64,000 bases of DNA from Gloeocapsa sp. PCC 7428 (GTDB taxonomy: Bacteria; Cyanobacteriota; Cyanobacteriia; Cyanobacteriales; Chroococcidiopsidaceae), in contig NC_019745.1 in assembly GCF_000317555.1 (NCBI RefSeq), forward strand, positions 992,001-1,056,000, in the 5' to 3' direction. Position 1 is the first letter of the stretch. Every line of letters starts with the position of its first letter. The translations under genes and the position numbers were made by a program. The notes under the pieces are model-generated. The model was not told where the DNA came from and did not search any database. It saw only the letters and a list, made by a program, of their open reading frames with translations. This document shows, piece by piece, positions 46,086 through 56,003 of the stretch.

Positions 46086-46469
46086 GGCGGTTAGCACTCC
46101 CCTAAGACTTGATTAATTTCAGTGTAGTACATCAAATTTTGTTACAACTGCTCAAGCAAATGGAAAGCAATTAGCTAACTGCTTTTGACCTTCTAACTTT
46201 TGATGGAGTTGCAAGCACGCTATGATTCACTATAGTCTTTTAACAAGTTAGGTTTCGTCCTGACTATCGCCGCCGCACCACAACTGAATACACCAAGCTG
46301 CACATAGACTGTGTTTAAGTTGTCACGACATAGAAAAGTGCTCAAGCAGCACACAACCAACTTATGTATAGTGCAGTGTCATCGCATTTTGATATATCGC
46401 GATCAATATTTTTAAGGAATGTTCAGCTTTGGCGATCGCTGCTATGCATAAGATTTCTAGTTGAAAATC
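46086..46469. promoter_or_regulatory. Divergent promoter region between two-component and efflux genes
   Basis: About 380 bases with no open frame. It must contain the promoters of the regulator-kinase pair (minus) and the efflux adaptor (plus). A small GTGCT-CAAGC-AGCAC hairpin lies near 46338. No 11-bp repeat array was seen here. Confidence 0.5.
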
Positions 46470-47684
46470 ATGAAGAAGTTTAAGAGTAAAGGTCAATGGC
46501 TAGCAGGGCTAGTTGCATTGGCGGGGATTGGTGTTAGTGGTTTAATCTATGTTTTAGTTATCAATCGCTCGGCTGAGCCAGTGCCAGTCAGCTTAGTTAC
46601 TGTTGAGCGCGGTACTGTAGAAACGACCCTCAATGAAAGTGGTATCGTCGAACTGGGAAATCAACAAACAATCAAGTCGCCAACCGAAGGAGCCGTAGAG
46701 CAAGTCTTGGTACAACCTGGCGAACGAGTCAGCGCAGGACAAGTCCTGATTACCCTACGCTACCCAGAGCGACAAACAGCCCTTGGTAGCCAGCAAGCCA
46801 AGATTGAGCAGCAACAACGCATCCTCGCACGCAATCAGCAGAAAATCGGTGAAGCGCAAGAACAACTCCGCGCCGACGAACAAAACCTGCAAACGCTGGC
46901 GGCGGGAGCACGGGAAGGTGCGGTGGCTCGACGACAAGTCCAAGAACTTGCAGACAAGGTGCGCCAGACGCAGGCAACTTTGCGCGATGCTCAGACGGAT
47001 ACTCGTACAGCAGCACTTGAACTTCAGGCGTTACAACTAGAGCGGCAAAGAATTCAACAAGAACTGCGAGACACAGTGATTACTGCACCCGTTAATGGAG
47101 TCGTTCTTGGAATTGACGTCAAAAATAATGATGGCGTCGAATTACGCACCGACTTAATTACGATCGGCGATCCTCGGCAAGAACTCGTAAAGCTCCAGCT
47201 TTCCTCGCTCAATGCTGCCCAAGTTAAGGTCAATCAATTAGCACGCGTTAGTGTAATTGGTGCAGATACAAAAACTTTTACTGGAAAAGTTCAAAGCTTG
47301 TATCCTCAAGCTGTAATTCCGACAGAAGAGGAGGGGTCACAAAATCGCAGATCGAGTCAATCATCAGATGAACCAACAGTACCCGCGACAGTCAGGCTTG
47401 ATACTCCAACAGGTTCGCTGATTCCTGGTAGTCGCGTGAATGTCGAAATTGTTTTAGAGCAACGCCAAAATGTTGTTGCATTAGATACTGAAGTCATTCA
47501 GCGTAACCCTGAGCCTTTCGTATGGATTCGCGACAGTCAAAGTCGTGCGCAAAAACGCAACATTAACTTGGGGTTAGAAGGTGTGTTGACAGTTGAAGTG
47601 ACTTCTGGATTACGCGCAGGCGAACAAGTTATCATCCCGCCTGATGAGCCACTACAACCAGGAATGCCCGTCGTACCTGAATAA
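46470..47684 (+). CDS. HlyD/MacA-family periplasmic adaptor of an efflux pump
   Basis: 404 residues from ATG 46470. N-terminal signal anchor (about 10-32), lipoyl/barrel-sandwich halves around a long coiled coil (about 105-200, Gln/Glu/Arg-rich), then beta-barrel (VVLGIDVKNNDGVEL) and membrane-proximal domains ending LQPGMPVVPE. Links an inner-membrane transporter to an outer-membrane channel in MacAB-type or RND pumps. The permease gene follows, but an ATPase gene expected between them is absent; a four-helix-bundle gene sits there instead. A Gln/Ser-rich insertion (EEEGSQNRRSSQSSDEP) lies near 290-307. Confidence 0.9.
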   Translation: MKKFKSKGQWLAGLVALAGIGVSGLIYVLVINRSAEPVPVSLVTVERGTVETTLNESGIVELGNQQTIKSPTEGAVEQVLVQPGERVSAGQVLITLRYPERQTALGSQQAKIEQQQRILARNQQKIGEAQEQLRADEQNLQTLAAGAREGAVARRQVQELADKVRQTQATLRDAQTDTRTAALELQALQLERQRIQQELRDTVITAPVNGVVLGIDVKNNDGVELRTDLITIGDPRQELVKLQLSSLNAAQVKVNQLARVSVIGADTKTFTGKVQSLYPQAVIPTEEEGSQNRRSSQSSDEPTVPATVRLDTPTGSLIPGSRVNVEIVLEQRQNVVALDTEVIQRNPEPFVWIRDSQSRAQKRNINLGLEGVLTVEVTSGLRAGEQVIIPPDEPLQPGMPVVPE

Positions 47685-47685
47685 G

Positions 47686-47720
47686 AGCAGGGGAGCAGAG
47701 GGCGCAGAGGAGCGGAGGAG
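47686..47720. repeat. Purine-rich repeat, left flank of four-helix-bundle gene
   Basis: AGCAGGGGAGCAGAGGGCGC followed by AGAGGAGCGGAGGAG, immediately before the ATG at 47721. It is the inverted counterpart of CTCCTCTGCCCCTCTGCT at 48116-48133 on the other side of the gene. Confidence 0.8.
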
Positions 47721-48107
47721 ATGAAGAAAGAGCTAATTAAGAGTCATAAAGATTTGAGGGTTTATCAAATGGCATTTGATGCTGCAATCAAGATTTTTGA
47801 ACTCTCTAAAAAGTTTCCTGTTGAGGAGCGTTATTCGTTAACCGATCAAATTCGTCGCTCCTCGCGGTCTGTTTGTGCAAATCTCGCAGCGGCGTGGAGA
47901 AAGTGCCGATATGAAGCAGCGTTTGTCGCTAAACTCAATGACTGTGAAGCTGAAGCTGCTGAAACCCAAATTTGGATTGAATTTGCTGTCAAATGCAACT
48001 ACCTGGATGTTGCATCAGCAAGAGAACTATATGGAACCTATAACCAAATCTTAAGTGGTTTGGTAAGTATGATTGCTAACCCTTCACCTTGGTTAGTGAA
48101 ACGTTGA
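47721..48107 (+). CDS. Four-helix-bundle protein of the S23/IVP family
   Basis: 128 residues. Family pattern is clear: IKSHKDLRVYQMAFDAAIKI, FPVEERYSLTDQIRRSSRSV, ANLAAAW and a C-terminal helix with NQILSGLVSMI. The family was first found in intervening sequences of 23S rRNA genes, and the related Avd protein helps diversity-generating retroelements; for stand-alone genes the function is unknown. It is flanked by inverted purine/pyrimidine repeats and lies inside an efflux operon in the place of the ATPase gene, which looks like an insertion. GGAGG 4 bases before the ATG is part of the left repeat and would serve as the ribosome binding site. Confidence 0.9.
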   Translation: MKKELIKSHKDLRVYQMAFDAAIKIFELSKKFPVEERYSLTDQIRRSSRSVCANLAAAWRKCRYEAAFVAKLNDCEAEAAETQIWIEFAVKCNYLDVASARELYGTYNQILSGLVSMIANPSPWLVKR

Positions 48108-48112
48108 CATTC

Positions 48113-48135
48113 TTTCTCCTCTGCCCCTCTGCTAT
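48113..48135. repeat. Pyrimidine-rich repeat, right flank of four-helix-bundle gene
   Basis: TTCTCCTCTGCCCCTCTGCT, inverted relative to the repeat at 47686-47720. It abuts the ATG of the permease gene at 48137, so the permease has lost, or never had, an upstream ribosome binding site here. Confidence 0.8.
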
Positions 48136-48136
48136 T

Positions 48137-49318
48137 ATGAGTATTGCCCCAATTGACTTGCTAAATATCACTTATCGATCGCTACGTAGTAACCCTTTGC
48201 GCTCGGCGTTGACGGCTTTAGGAGTATTTATGGGTGTGGCAGCGGTCAGTGCTACATTGAATGTTCGCAGCATTAGTCGGGCTGTGATTGCACAGCAACT
48301 CGCCGAACGTGGTGCGCCACGGGTGTCGATATATCCTCGCTGGGAGCCAAATAGCCCAAACGTCGATCTGCAATCGGAAGATATGAAATTTCTGCGCCAG
48401 CGGCTCACAGGTGTACAGGCGATGAGTGCGTTTAATTGGGCGGGACCAACTTCTACGATTTTTCAAGATAACGAGGTGACTCCGCCGATGTCACTAGTAT
48501 CGCAAGATTTTTTGATAACTTCGGGGCGATCGCTTGTCAAAGGCAGGTTCTTTACCGAGACGGATTTTGCTAATTATCGCGCGGTAGCAGTCGTTGATCA
48601 ATTTCTCGAAAAGCAACTGTTTCAAGGAGAAGATCCAATTGGTCAGCGCATTTATGCTGGCAACCGACCTTATATTATCGTGGGAGTTGTCGAAACAAAG
48701 CTGGATGAAGAAGGACCACCCGAAGGTTTATTACTCATACCAATGTCGGTTCACAACGCCATACGCGGAAGCCGCAACATTGGTAGTATCCAAATGCGTC
48801 CGTATAATCTTAGCGATGTCGAAGCTTTGGGCGAACAAGCAGAAGAACTTTTACAACGGCGATTTCCTGGACAGAATTTTTTGGTATGGAATAACGTTGA
48901 AGATATCGTTCAGCAACAAGAAATTTTTGAACTTGCTTCGCGTGGGTTAACCGTAGTCGGCGCGATCGCTTTACTTGTTGGTGGTGTTGGTATTGCAAAT
49001 ATTACAATTGCGGCAGTTACAGAACGTACTTCTGAAATTGGCTTGCGTAGGGCTTTAGGAGCGACTAAACGGGAAATTATGCTGCAATTTCTCTTAGAAG
49101 CGGCACTATTGAGTTTATTTGGCGGAACGGTTGCTTTGGGTACGGTTCATACATTGACAGTGGCGATCGCAGATGCGTTTGATTTCCCTTACGAGTTTGA
49201 GGTGAATACCGCCGCGCTTTCGCTCGGTTCAGCACTTTTGGTTGGTGTCGGGGCGGGTTTTCCACCGGCATTGCGTGCAAGTCAACTCGATCCAGTGAAA
49301 GCTTTGCGATCAGAGTAA
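48137..49318 (+). CDS. MacB/FtsX-family ABC permease without fused ATPase
   Basis: 393 residues from ATG 48137 (the frame is open earlier through the repeat). Layout of MacB-type permeases: TM1 about 20-45 (NPLRSALTALGVFMGVAAVS), a large periplasmic core about 46-265, then three spans (about 275-300, 325-350, 360-385) with the coupling sequence TERTSEIGLRRALGATKREI. Ends DPVKALRSE, a usual end. MacB proteins usually carry or adjoin an ATPase; none is encoded between the adaptor and permease here or next to them in this window. Confidence 0.9.
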   Translation: MSIAPIDLLNITYRSLRSNPLRSALTALGVFMGVAAVSATLNVRSISRAVIAQQLAERGAPRVSIYPRWEPNSPNVDLQSEDMKFLRQRLTGVQAMSAFNWAGPTSTIFQDNEVTPPMSLVSQDFLITSGRSLVKGRFFTETDFANYRAVAVVDQFLEKQLFQGEDPIGQRIYAGNRPYIIVGVVETKLDEEGPPEGLLLIPMSVHNAIRGSRNIGSIQMRPYNLSDVEALGEQAEELLQRRFPGQNFLVWNNVEDIVQQQEIFELASRGLTVVGAIALLVGGVGIANITIAAVTERTSEIGLRRALGATKREIMLQFLLEAALLSLFGGTVALGTVHTLTVAIADAFDFPYEFEVNTAALSLGSALLVGVGAGFPPALRASQLDPVKALRSE

Positions 49319-49341
49319 ACTTTTAGTAGGAACTGTACGTA

Positions 49342-50244
49342 ATGGGGCTTCAAGTTATGCCCAGCGAGAACCCGTTAGTTCTTGACCAAGAAGATAAAGT
49401 TTTACAGATTTTCCCACGTCCACCAATTCTCACAAGTTTTCAGGCAGGTTGGGATGGTGTTGTAATGGGCTATATGTGTCAGCCACCGTATGAAGTTCCT
49501 GAGATGTTTAGTCCGCGTTGGCATTCGATCGCGATCTTCACCCATGGCAATTATGCGATTCATGCAAATCGTAAATTGGATGGACGCTTTCATCGAGACG
49601 CGGTAGTTGGCGGAGATATCGTTATTGTGCCTGCCAATGTTTCAACGCAGGTGAGTTGGGAGGCTGAAGGTGACTTTATTTTGATAGCACTTGAGAAAAG
49701 TACATTTGCCAGCGCGGTTGATGAAAATTCTGAAGAGGTTGTAATTATACCACAATTTGCCACACCAGACCCACTTGTTTTTCAAATTGGGTTAGCACTT
49801 CAAAAAATACTTGCTAGCGATCAAAAAAATCGTCTCTATGCGGAGACAATGGCAAACACCTTAAGTGTTCATCTATTGCAGTACTACTCAGCACGAAAAC
49901 CAACTTTACGTGAATATGCAGGTGGTCTATCAAAGCGTAAATTGCAGCAAGTAGTTGATTACATTAATGACGATTTAGACCGAGATTTGGGCTTAGCCGA
50001 ACTTGCAGCCGTAGTGCAGATGAGTCCGCATTATTTTTGTCACTTATTCAAAAAATCAACAGGGTTAACTCCGCATCAGTACGTGATTCGTTGTCGAGTA
50101 GAACGTGCAAAAGCGTTAATTCTTGAAGGTAAACTAGCGATCGCCGATATTGCGTACAAAGTTGGTTTTGCGAACCAAAGTCATCTCAATCGTCACTTCA
50201 AACGTCTATTAGGTGTAACTCCCAAACAACTTCTACAAAAATAG
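49342..50244 (+). CDS. AraC-family transcriptional regulator
   Basis: 300 residues. The C-terminal about 100 residues hold two helix-turn-helix motifs: LAELAAVVQMSPHYFCHLFK then GLTPHQYV, and IADIAYKVGFANQSHLNRHF then LLGVTPKQLL. The N-terminal about 190 residues form a cupin-like sensor domain (HSIAIFTHGNYAIHANRKLDG). It starts 23 bases after the permease gene and may regulate the efflux genes or a distant target. Inducer unknown. ATG 49342 has GGAA upstream; 49357 is an alternative. Confidence 0.92.
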   Translation: MGLQVMPSENPLVLDQEDKVLQIFPRPPILTSFQAGWDGVVMGYMCQPPYEVPEMFSPRWHSIAIFTHGNYAIHANRKLDGRFHRDAVVGGDIVIVPANVSTQVSWEAEGDFILIALEKSTFASAVDENSEEVVIIPQFATPDPLVFQIGLALQKILASDQKNRLYAETMANTLSVHLLQYYSARKPTLREYAGGLSKRKLQQVVDYINDDLDRDLGLAELAAVVQMSPHYFCHLFKKSTGLTPHQYVIRCRVERAKALILEGKLAIADIAYKVGFANQSHLNRHFKRLLGVTPKQLLQK

Positions 50245-50280
50245 CAAAAACGTACAAAAAATCGGACAAATTTACAAGAC

Positions 50281-50370
50281 AGTTGGGTAGTGGGTAATGG
50301 GTAATAGGTAATGGGTGATTCTTAATAAGTATGTTTCCGCGTTCCCAGTTACCAGTCCTTTAGTTACGTC
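50281..50370. repeat. GGTAATG heptamer repeat (STRR-like)
   Basis: GGGTAGTGGGTAATGGGTAA, then TAGGTAATGGGTGA, followed after 40 bases by the inverted words CCCAGTTACCAGTC. Lies in the promoter interval of ndhH. Same family as at 35330 and 36036. Confidence 0.75.
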
Positions 50371-50391
50371 TATCGTTACCCACTTATACTT

Positions 50392-51585
50392 ATGTCTTAC
50401 GTTAAACGAATTGAAACAAGAACCGATCCCATGGTGTTGAACATGGGTCCGCACCATCCTTCGATGCACGGCTGTTTTAGATTAATTGTGACTCTTGATG
50501 GCGAAGACGTGGTGGATTGCGAGCCAGTGATTGGCTACTTACACCGAGGAATGGAGAAAATCGCGGAAAACCGCACCAATATCATGTACGTCCCTTACGT
50601 CAGTCGCTGGGACTACGCCGCAGGGATGTTTAATGAAGCCGTCACCGTCAATGCACCGGAGAAATTAGCTGATATTCCCGTACCAAAACGGGCTAGCTAC
50701 ATCCGCGCGATCATGCTGGAGTTGAACCGAATTGCCAATCACCTGCTGTGGTTGGGACCATTTATGTTAGATACGGGTGCTGGAACTCCTATTTTCTATA
50801 TTTTTCGAGAAAGGGAGATGATTTACGACTTGTGGGAAGCTGCCACAGGTTATCGTATGGTAAACAACAACTACTTCCGCATTGGGGGAGTTGCAGTAGA
50901 TTTACCTTATGGTTGGGTAGATAAGTGCTTTGACTTTTGTGACTACTTTGAACCAAAAGTCGATGAATATGAGCGCTTAATTACGAATAACCCGATCTTC
51001 CGCCGTCGTGTAGAAGGTGTTGGCACCATTAGCCGCGCAGAAGCGATAAATTGGGGATTGTCAGGTCCAATGTTACGCGCCAGCGGTGTGAAGTGGGACT
51101 TACGCGAAGTAGACCACTACGAATGTTACGATGATTTTGATTGGGAAGTGCAGTGGGAAAGTAGCGGAGATTGCTTTGCGCGGTACTTAGTCCGCATTCA
51201 TGAAATGCGTGAATCCTTGAAAATTCTCCGCCAAGCGCTGAAGGGATTGCCAGGTGGTTCGTATGAAAACTTGGAAGCGAAACGTTTAGCTGAAGAGAAG
51301 AAATCGCAGTGGAATGGGTTTGATTACCAGTACATTGGCAAGAAAATCGCACCCACATTCAAGATTCCCAAAGGCGAACACTACGTCCGTGTCGAAAGTG
51401 GCAAAGGCGAACTAGGAATCTACATCATTGGTGATGATAATGTCTTCCCGTGGCGGTGGAAGATTCGTTCAGCGGATTTCAACAACTTGCAAATTTTGCC
51501 GCACTTGCTACGGGGTGTCAAGGTAGCGGATATTGTTGTGATTCTCGGCAGCGTAGATATTATTATGGGTTCGGTGGATCGGTAA
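50392..51585 (+). CDS. ndhH: NAD(P)H-quinone oxidoreductase subunit H
   Basis: 397 residues, homologue of the 49-kDa/NuoD subunit of complex I. It forms part of the quinone-reducing peripheral arm of cyanobacterial NDH-1, used in respiration, cyclic electron flow and CO2 uptake. Markers: [20 protein letters not shown] (about 18-37), [14 protein letters not shown], and the ending [12 protein letters not shown] typical of NdhH. Hydrogenase-type cysteines are absent, as expected. Start ATG 50392. Monocistronic, as in many cyanobacteria. Confidence 0.97.
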   Translation: MSYVKRIETRTDPMVLNMGPHHPSMHGCFRLIVTLDGEDVVDCEPVIGYLHRGMEKIAENRTNIMYVPYVSRWDYAAGMFNEAVTVNAPEKLADIPVPKRASYIRAIMLELNRIANHLLWLGPFMLDTGAGTPIFYIFREREMIYDLWEAATGYRMVNNNYFRIGGVAVDLPYGWVDKCFDFCDYFEPKVDEYERLITNNPIFRRRVEGVGTISRAEAINWGLSGPMLRASGVKWDLREVDHYECYDDFDWEVQWESSGDCFARYLVRIHEMRESLKILRQALKGLPGGSYENLEAKRLAEEKKSQWNGFDYQYIGKKIAPTFKIPKGEHYVRVESGKGELGIYIIGDDNVFPWRWKIRSADFNNLQILPHLLRGVKVADIVVILGSVDIIMGSVDR

Positions 51586-51636
51586 AAGTTTTCTTGTCAC
51601 AAATTTCGATTGAAATCAGTGACTACGAACAAGTCT

Positions 51637-53028
51637 TTACGTCCCCTTAGTTGCCAGTGTTGCTTGATGTCTGCTAGATTGCAGTGCTTCTTTGAAAACT
51701 AAAGCAACGATTTTAGGATGAAATAATGCGGTTGGTGTTTTTAGCATATGCATGACTTGGAGAAACTGCGATCGCACCTCAATATTCTTGGTAGATAGCA
51801 GCATGAGTCGATCCATATACCAGTGCATCAGCTTCGTTTTTTGATCAGGTGATTTGCCTTCAGTACCGCGATAACGGTAATCTTCACTTGTTGCGAGTGT
51901 CCAAGGAATCGCGTTAACTTGCGCTAATTGAGTTTGAAACCGTTTTCCTAAGCCAGAAAGACCTTGTTTAAGACATTGATCTAAAGTCTCTGCGGCGATC
52001 GCTGCTGTTGTCATTCCTTGTCCGTATACTGGATTGAACGCACACGCTGCATCGCCAGTCACGATCAAACCTTCTGGCATTCGGTGTAATTTTTCGTAAT
52101 GGCGGCGGCGGTTTTCGGTAGCGCGATAGCTTACTATCGGTGAGAGAGGCTTAGCGTCTTTGATGGCATCGTAGAGTATTGAGCTACGTAGCGTACGGGC
52201 AAATTCTAAAAAACCAGCTTCGTCTGTAGGTGGATAGTCTCTATCTCCTCCGCCTAGCGAAACTAGCCAGTAACCGCCTTCAATTGGTAACATTAACCCC
52301 ATGCGTGTCACATCTGGCGGTACAGCTTGCACATACAAAGCTTGCCAATCTCTTGCAACATTGGCAGGAAGTTGGTAAATACGACTAGCGTAGCCAACAT
52401 GAGAATTTATTACAGTTTCTTGCGGTGCTTTGTAACCAAGTGTTATCAACCACTGTGGAGTTTTGGAAATTCGCCCACTCGCATCAACAACAAGATCAGC
52501 CAAGATTTGTTGTTCGCTGCTTCCAGGATATGATTGACGCGATCGCACTTGAACACCAGTAATCGCTGTATTATCTGCACTGGCAAGCAAACTCGTCACT
52601 TCAGATTCGGCAACAAAACGTATCTGCGGACATTGCATCAACTGTTGACGTACACCCCACTCTAGTAAACTGCGGCTACTTGCTAGCATTGTTATCCCAG
52701 AATTAAAGCGAATACCCCACCCCGCTGGATTCAGCCAAACGGTATCTTTTGCCATATCAAGCTGTGATGCCCCTACCGCGCACAATTGTGCCTGCAACCC
52801 AGGAAAAAGTTCTTCTAAAATCATTGCCCCCCGCATCAATAACACGTGGTTGTGATGCGATTGCGGAACACCTTGACGCGGTATCGGTTCGTCAGGAAAG
52901 CGATCGCGTTCAATAATTGTTACAGTATCAAAATGCTTCGTTAAAACTCGACCAGTCACCAGCCCAGCCATACTACCACCAATCACCACCGCATGGCTAC
53001 CTTGGTTCGACAATAACTTCGGATACAT
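51637..53028 (-). CDS. FAD-dependent oxidoreductase/monooxygenase-like protein
   Basis: 463 residues from ATG 53028; earlier in-frame residues are unlikely. FAD-binding Rossmann motif VIGGSMAGLVTGRVL (about 16-30) followed by acidic TIIERDRFPDEPIPRQGVPQ, and a second flavin motif around VTGDAACAFNPVYGQGMTTA (about 305-324, GD motif). It resembles the group A monooxygenase / geranylgeranyl-reductase / halogenase branch. Substrate cannot be named. Convergent with ndhH. Confidence 0.85.
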   Translation of the reverse strand: MYPKLLSNQGSHAVVIGGSMAGLVTGRVLTKHFDTVTIIERDRFPDEPIPRQGVPQSHHNHVLLMRGAMILEELFPGLQAQLCAVGASQLDMAKDTVWLNPAGWGIRFNSGITMLASSRSLLEWGVRQQLMQCPQIRFVAESEVTSLLASADNTAITGVQVRSRQSYPGSSEQQILADLVVDASGRISKTPQWLITLGYKAPQETVINSHVGYASRIYQLPANVARDWQALYVQAVPPDVTRMGLMLPIEGGYWLVSLGGGDRDYPPTDEAGFLEFARTLRSSILYDAIKDAKPLSPIVSYRATENRRRHYEKLHRMPEGLIVTGDAACAFNPVYGQGMTTAAIAAETLDQCLKQGLSGLGKRFQTQLAQVNAIPWTLATSEDYRYRGTEGKSPDQKTKLMHWYMDRLMLLSTKNIEVRSQFLQVMHMLKTPTALFHPKIVALVFKEALQSSRHQATLATKGT

Positions 53029-53201
53029 TATGCTATCTCCCGTAAAGACTGTACTTCCAACAGCAAACCTAGAAGAACTCATCTTCAATAACACAAGTCT
53101 TGCTGGGTTCAGATCTCTACAAACTCTCTGTCCCTAATTACAGAATCTCCCCACTTTGCCTTCTTTGTGTCTTTGCGGTTTACCAAACTCCCTTTAAAAT
53201 C

Positions 53202-54407
53202 CTACCCTGCAACACTCTTAATCATTTCTAGATGTTTCGACAACAAATCCGCCAAAGCATAGCGTTCTAACACCGTTTCCCTTGCCTTAACGCGAAGTTC
53301 TGCCATACGTGTAGGATGATCCAGCACTTCATCGACGCGGTCTGCAATTTGCTGCGGGGCAAAGAAATCAACAAGCAACCCATTTTCACCATCCTGAATC
53401 ACTTCCGCAACAGGTGCAGTATTAGAACCTAGTACTAAACACCCCGTAGACATTGCCTCAATCATTGACCAAGATAAAACAAACGGTCGCGTCAGATAAA
53501 CATGAACTGAGGAAGCTTGAATAACTTGCAGATATTGATTGTACGGTAACGACCCCGTGAAATGTACCCGCGATAAATCGAGCGGGACTTTTTTAAGCAT
53601 AAACTCTTTATAGGACACGCCATCGGGTAAAGACTTACCATAGCAAACGCGCTCAGAACCTACAATAACAACATGACAATTGGGGCGGCGTTCTTGAATA
53701 TAGGCGATCGCTTCGATAAACTGGGGGAAACCTCGATACGGTTCCATACCCCGCGCGACATACGTGACAAGTTCGTCAACTCCCGATAAATCTAAATTCG
53801 GTAAAACGAGCTTTGCACCTGGTTTAGGCTGAAAGTATTCGGTATCGACTCCATCATGCAGCACAGAAATTTTGCTGTGGAACTCTGGCGGAAACTGCGC
53901 GCGTTGCCAATAAGTCGGCGATAAACCGCGATCGCAACTGTACAAATCAATTAAAATCGGTGCATTCTTAATCCGAATCCGCGCGATATCATCAATATTT
54001 AAGGGATCGCTTGGGTCAAAATCGGCATCTGATCCACGCGCATGATAAAACCATTCAAAATAACAAATCAGTGGTGTAGTCGGAAATGCATCTTTAACAA
54101 ATAATGTTGGTCCCCACCCCGAATGTCCGCAAATGACATCAGGAATGAATTGACGTGCTTTCAATTGTTCAGCTATTTTATAGACTGCTTGTCCGTGTAA
54201 TACCGCACTTTCCAATGGTCTAACATAATGATGTGTTGATGGATGCGGGTTGCGACTTGGTTCAAAAATAGCTTTGTAAATACCTGGTAGCGAAACATCT
54301 TGATTTTTAGTACCAAAAACAACTTGATTGTTTGGATCGCTAGCCAGCGCTTGTGCAATATGACGATATTGCGCTGGAAAATTAGTATGAAGAAATAATA
54401 TGCGCAT
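53202..54407 (-). CDS. GT4-family glycosyltransferase
   Basis: 401 residues. N-terminal MRILFLHTNFPAQYRHIAQ is a distinctive start seen in cyanobacterial GT4 proteins. Acceptor domain to about 190, then donor domain with RGMEPYRGFPQFIEAI and the nucleotide-sugar site around FVLSWSMIEAMSTGCLVLGS (about 304-323, E in IEAM). ENGLLVDFFAPQQIA follows. Stand-alone on the minus strand, 8-10 kb from the glycan locus. Sugar and acceptor unknown. Confidence 0.92.
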   Translation of the reverse strand: MRILFLHTNFPAQYRHIAQALASDPNNQVVFGTKNQDVSLPGIYKAIFEPSRNPHPSTHHYVRPLESAVLHGQAVYKIAEQLKARQFIPDVICGHSGWGPTLFVKDAFPTTPLICYFEWFYHARGSDADFDPSDPLNIDDIARIRIKNAPILIDLYSCDRGLSPTYWQRAQFPPEFHSKISVLHDGVDTEYFQPKPGAKLVLPNLDLSGVDELVTYVARGMEPYRGFPQFIEAIAYIQERRPNCHVVIVGSERVCYGKSLPDGVSYKEFMLKKVPLDLSRVHFTGSLPYNQYLQVIQASSVHVYLTRPFVLSWSMIEAMSTGCLVLGSNTAPVAEVIQDGENGLLVDFFAPQQIADRVDEVLDHPTRMAELRVKARETVLERYALADLLSKHLEMIKSVAG

Positions 54408-54938
54408 CTATATTAAATAGTTTGAATTATCAGTAAGTTTTATGCAGTTATGACAGAATATTTGATTTTATAGAATTACCACAGCTATGTATACAATTAG
54501 GCTGGCGTTTAAGGCTATATAAAATCCCCAACTGTGGGCAGGGCAATTTCATTGTCAGGGTAAAAAAACTAAACTAATCTCAAAGCTCATCATCTTGGGA
54601 GCAATATTAGGTTACTGTTGAAACTCTACCAAGCGACTGAACAGATTTTCAATACTCAACGCGGTCATCGTCGCTTCTATCTAAGTCTATCGCCCTGCTT
54701 TATTGTTAATTCAGCAAGTCGCCTCGATTTCAACCGCTATGCGACGCTTGGCTAATCTAATTCAACCTTGTTTTCCTTCAGCTACAATGAAACAGCCCTG
54801 CCAGAATTGGGGGATGTTGATGAGCTTGAGTTCTCCCAGTTCTGAGCGAGAAGATAAGAGAAAAGGTTTATTCATGGAGTTAGGGGCAGACATACTCTGA
54901 AATGCTGCTTGTTTTAATCTAAAATCTTAAATTCAATT
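54408..54938. other. Intergenic region, nothing supported
   Basis: 530 bases between divergent genes. A 65-codon plus-strand frame (54703-54900) is open but compositionally odd and has no recognisable feature. No hairpin or known repeat found. Promoters of the two flanking genes must lie here. Confidence 0.4.
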
Positions 54939-56003
54939 ATGAGTAGTCAAAGTATAAATCAAACGCTAGAGACAACAATACCGATCGCCGCACCGCAACC
55001 ACTGTTGGGTTTAAGTTTGCCCGAATTGACGGATTGGGTAGTTTCTCAAGGACAACCTGCGTATCGCGGGCGACAGCTATACGAGTGGATTTACAGAAAA
55101 GGCGTGCGATCGCTTGTCGATATTTCTGTGTTTCCCAAAACTTGGCGTGCGGCGGTTGCTGATGTTTCAATTGGGCGATCGCAAATCCACTACCGTTCGG
55201 TTGCACCGGATGAAACCGTAAAATATCTTCTGCAACTTGCGGATGGAAAAATTATTGAAACTGTTGGTATTCCCACTGAAAAGCGCCTCACAGTTTGTGT
55301 TTCTACGCAAGTTGGTTGCCCGATGGCATGCGATTTTTGTGCGACAGGGAAGGGCGGCTTTATGCGTAACTTAGCTGCACACGAAATTATCGACCAAGTT
55401 TTAACTGTTCAGGAAGACTTGCAACGCCGTGTTAGCCATATCGTTTTCATGGGTATGGGTGAACCTTTGCTGAATACTGCAAATGTTGTCGCAGCCGTCA
55501 AATCTTTAAACCAAGATGTTGGTATTGGACAGCGTGGAATCACAATTTCTACGGTTGGTATTCCTGGACATATCTTGCGCTTAGCACAGCATCAACTCCA
55601 AGTAACCCTTGCTGTCAGCCTTCATGCTGCTAATCAAGCGTTACGCGAAAAATTGATTCCCAGCGCGCGTCATTATCCCTTAGAAAATCTAATCGATGAA
55701 TGCCGTCAATACGTACAAATTACTGGTCGCCGAATTACTTTTGAATATATTCTTCTTGCTGGAGTTAACGATAATACAAAACAAGCAGCCGAGTTAGCTC
55801 AGCTGCTACGCGGGTTTCAAACTCACGTTAACTTAATCCCCTATAACCCCATTCGGGAAGCGGACTACCAACGTCCCACTTTTCGCGGAATTCAAGCTTT
55901 TGTTGACGTCTTGCATCAACATCAAATTGCTGTTAGTGTGCGCTATTCGCGTGGTTTGGAGGCTGACGCTGCTTGTGGGCAATTGCGGGCAACGCAAGCT
56001 TAG
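54939..56003 (+). CDS. rlmN: 23S rRNA/tRNA adenine-C2 methyltransferase
   Basis: 354 residues. Radical-SAM enzyme that methylates A2503 of 23S rRNA and A37 of some tRNAs. The cluster motif [11 protein letters not shown] (CxxxCxxC, about 128-138) is present, with [10 protein letters not shown] (SAM, about 174-183), STVGIPG and the catalytic Cys near the end ([10 protein letters not shown], Cys348). The remaining methyl-accepting Cys is in the family-typical C-terminal position. Full length. Its last 171 bases are overlapped antisense by the zinc-ribbon gene. Confidence 0.96.
   Translation: MSSQSINQTLETTIPIAAPQPLLGLSLPELTDWVVSQGQPAYRGRQLYEWIYRKGVRSLVDISVFPKTWRAAVADVSIGRSQIHYRSVAPDETVKYLLQLADGKIIETVGIPTEKRLTVCVSTQVGCPMACDFCATGKGGFMRNLAAHEIIDQVLTVQEDLQRRVSHIVFMGMGEPLLNTANVVAAVKSLNQDVGIGQRGITISTVGIPGHILRLAQHQLQVTLAVSLHAANQALREKLIPSARHYPLENLIDECRQYVQITGRRITFEYILLAGVNDNTKQAAELAQLLRGFQTHVNLIPYNPIREADYQRPTFRGIQAFVDVLHQHQIAVSVRYSRGLEADAACGQLRATQA

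Noticed and set aside
54703-54900. 65-codon plus-strand frame upstream of rlmN
   Set aside because: No motif, odd composition and no ribosome binding site; treated as non-coding.
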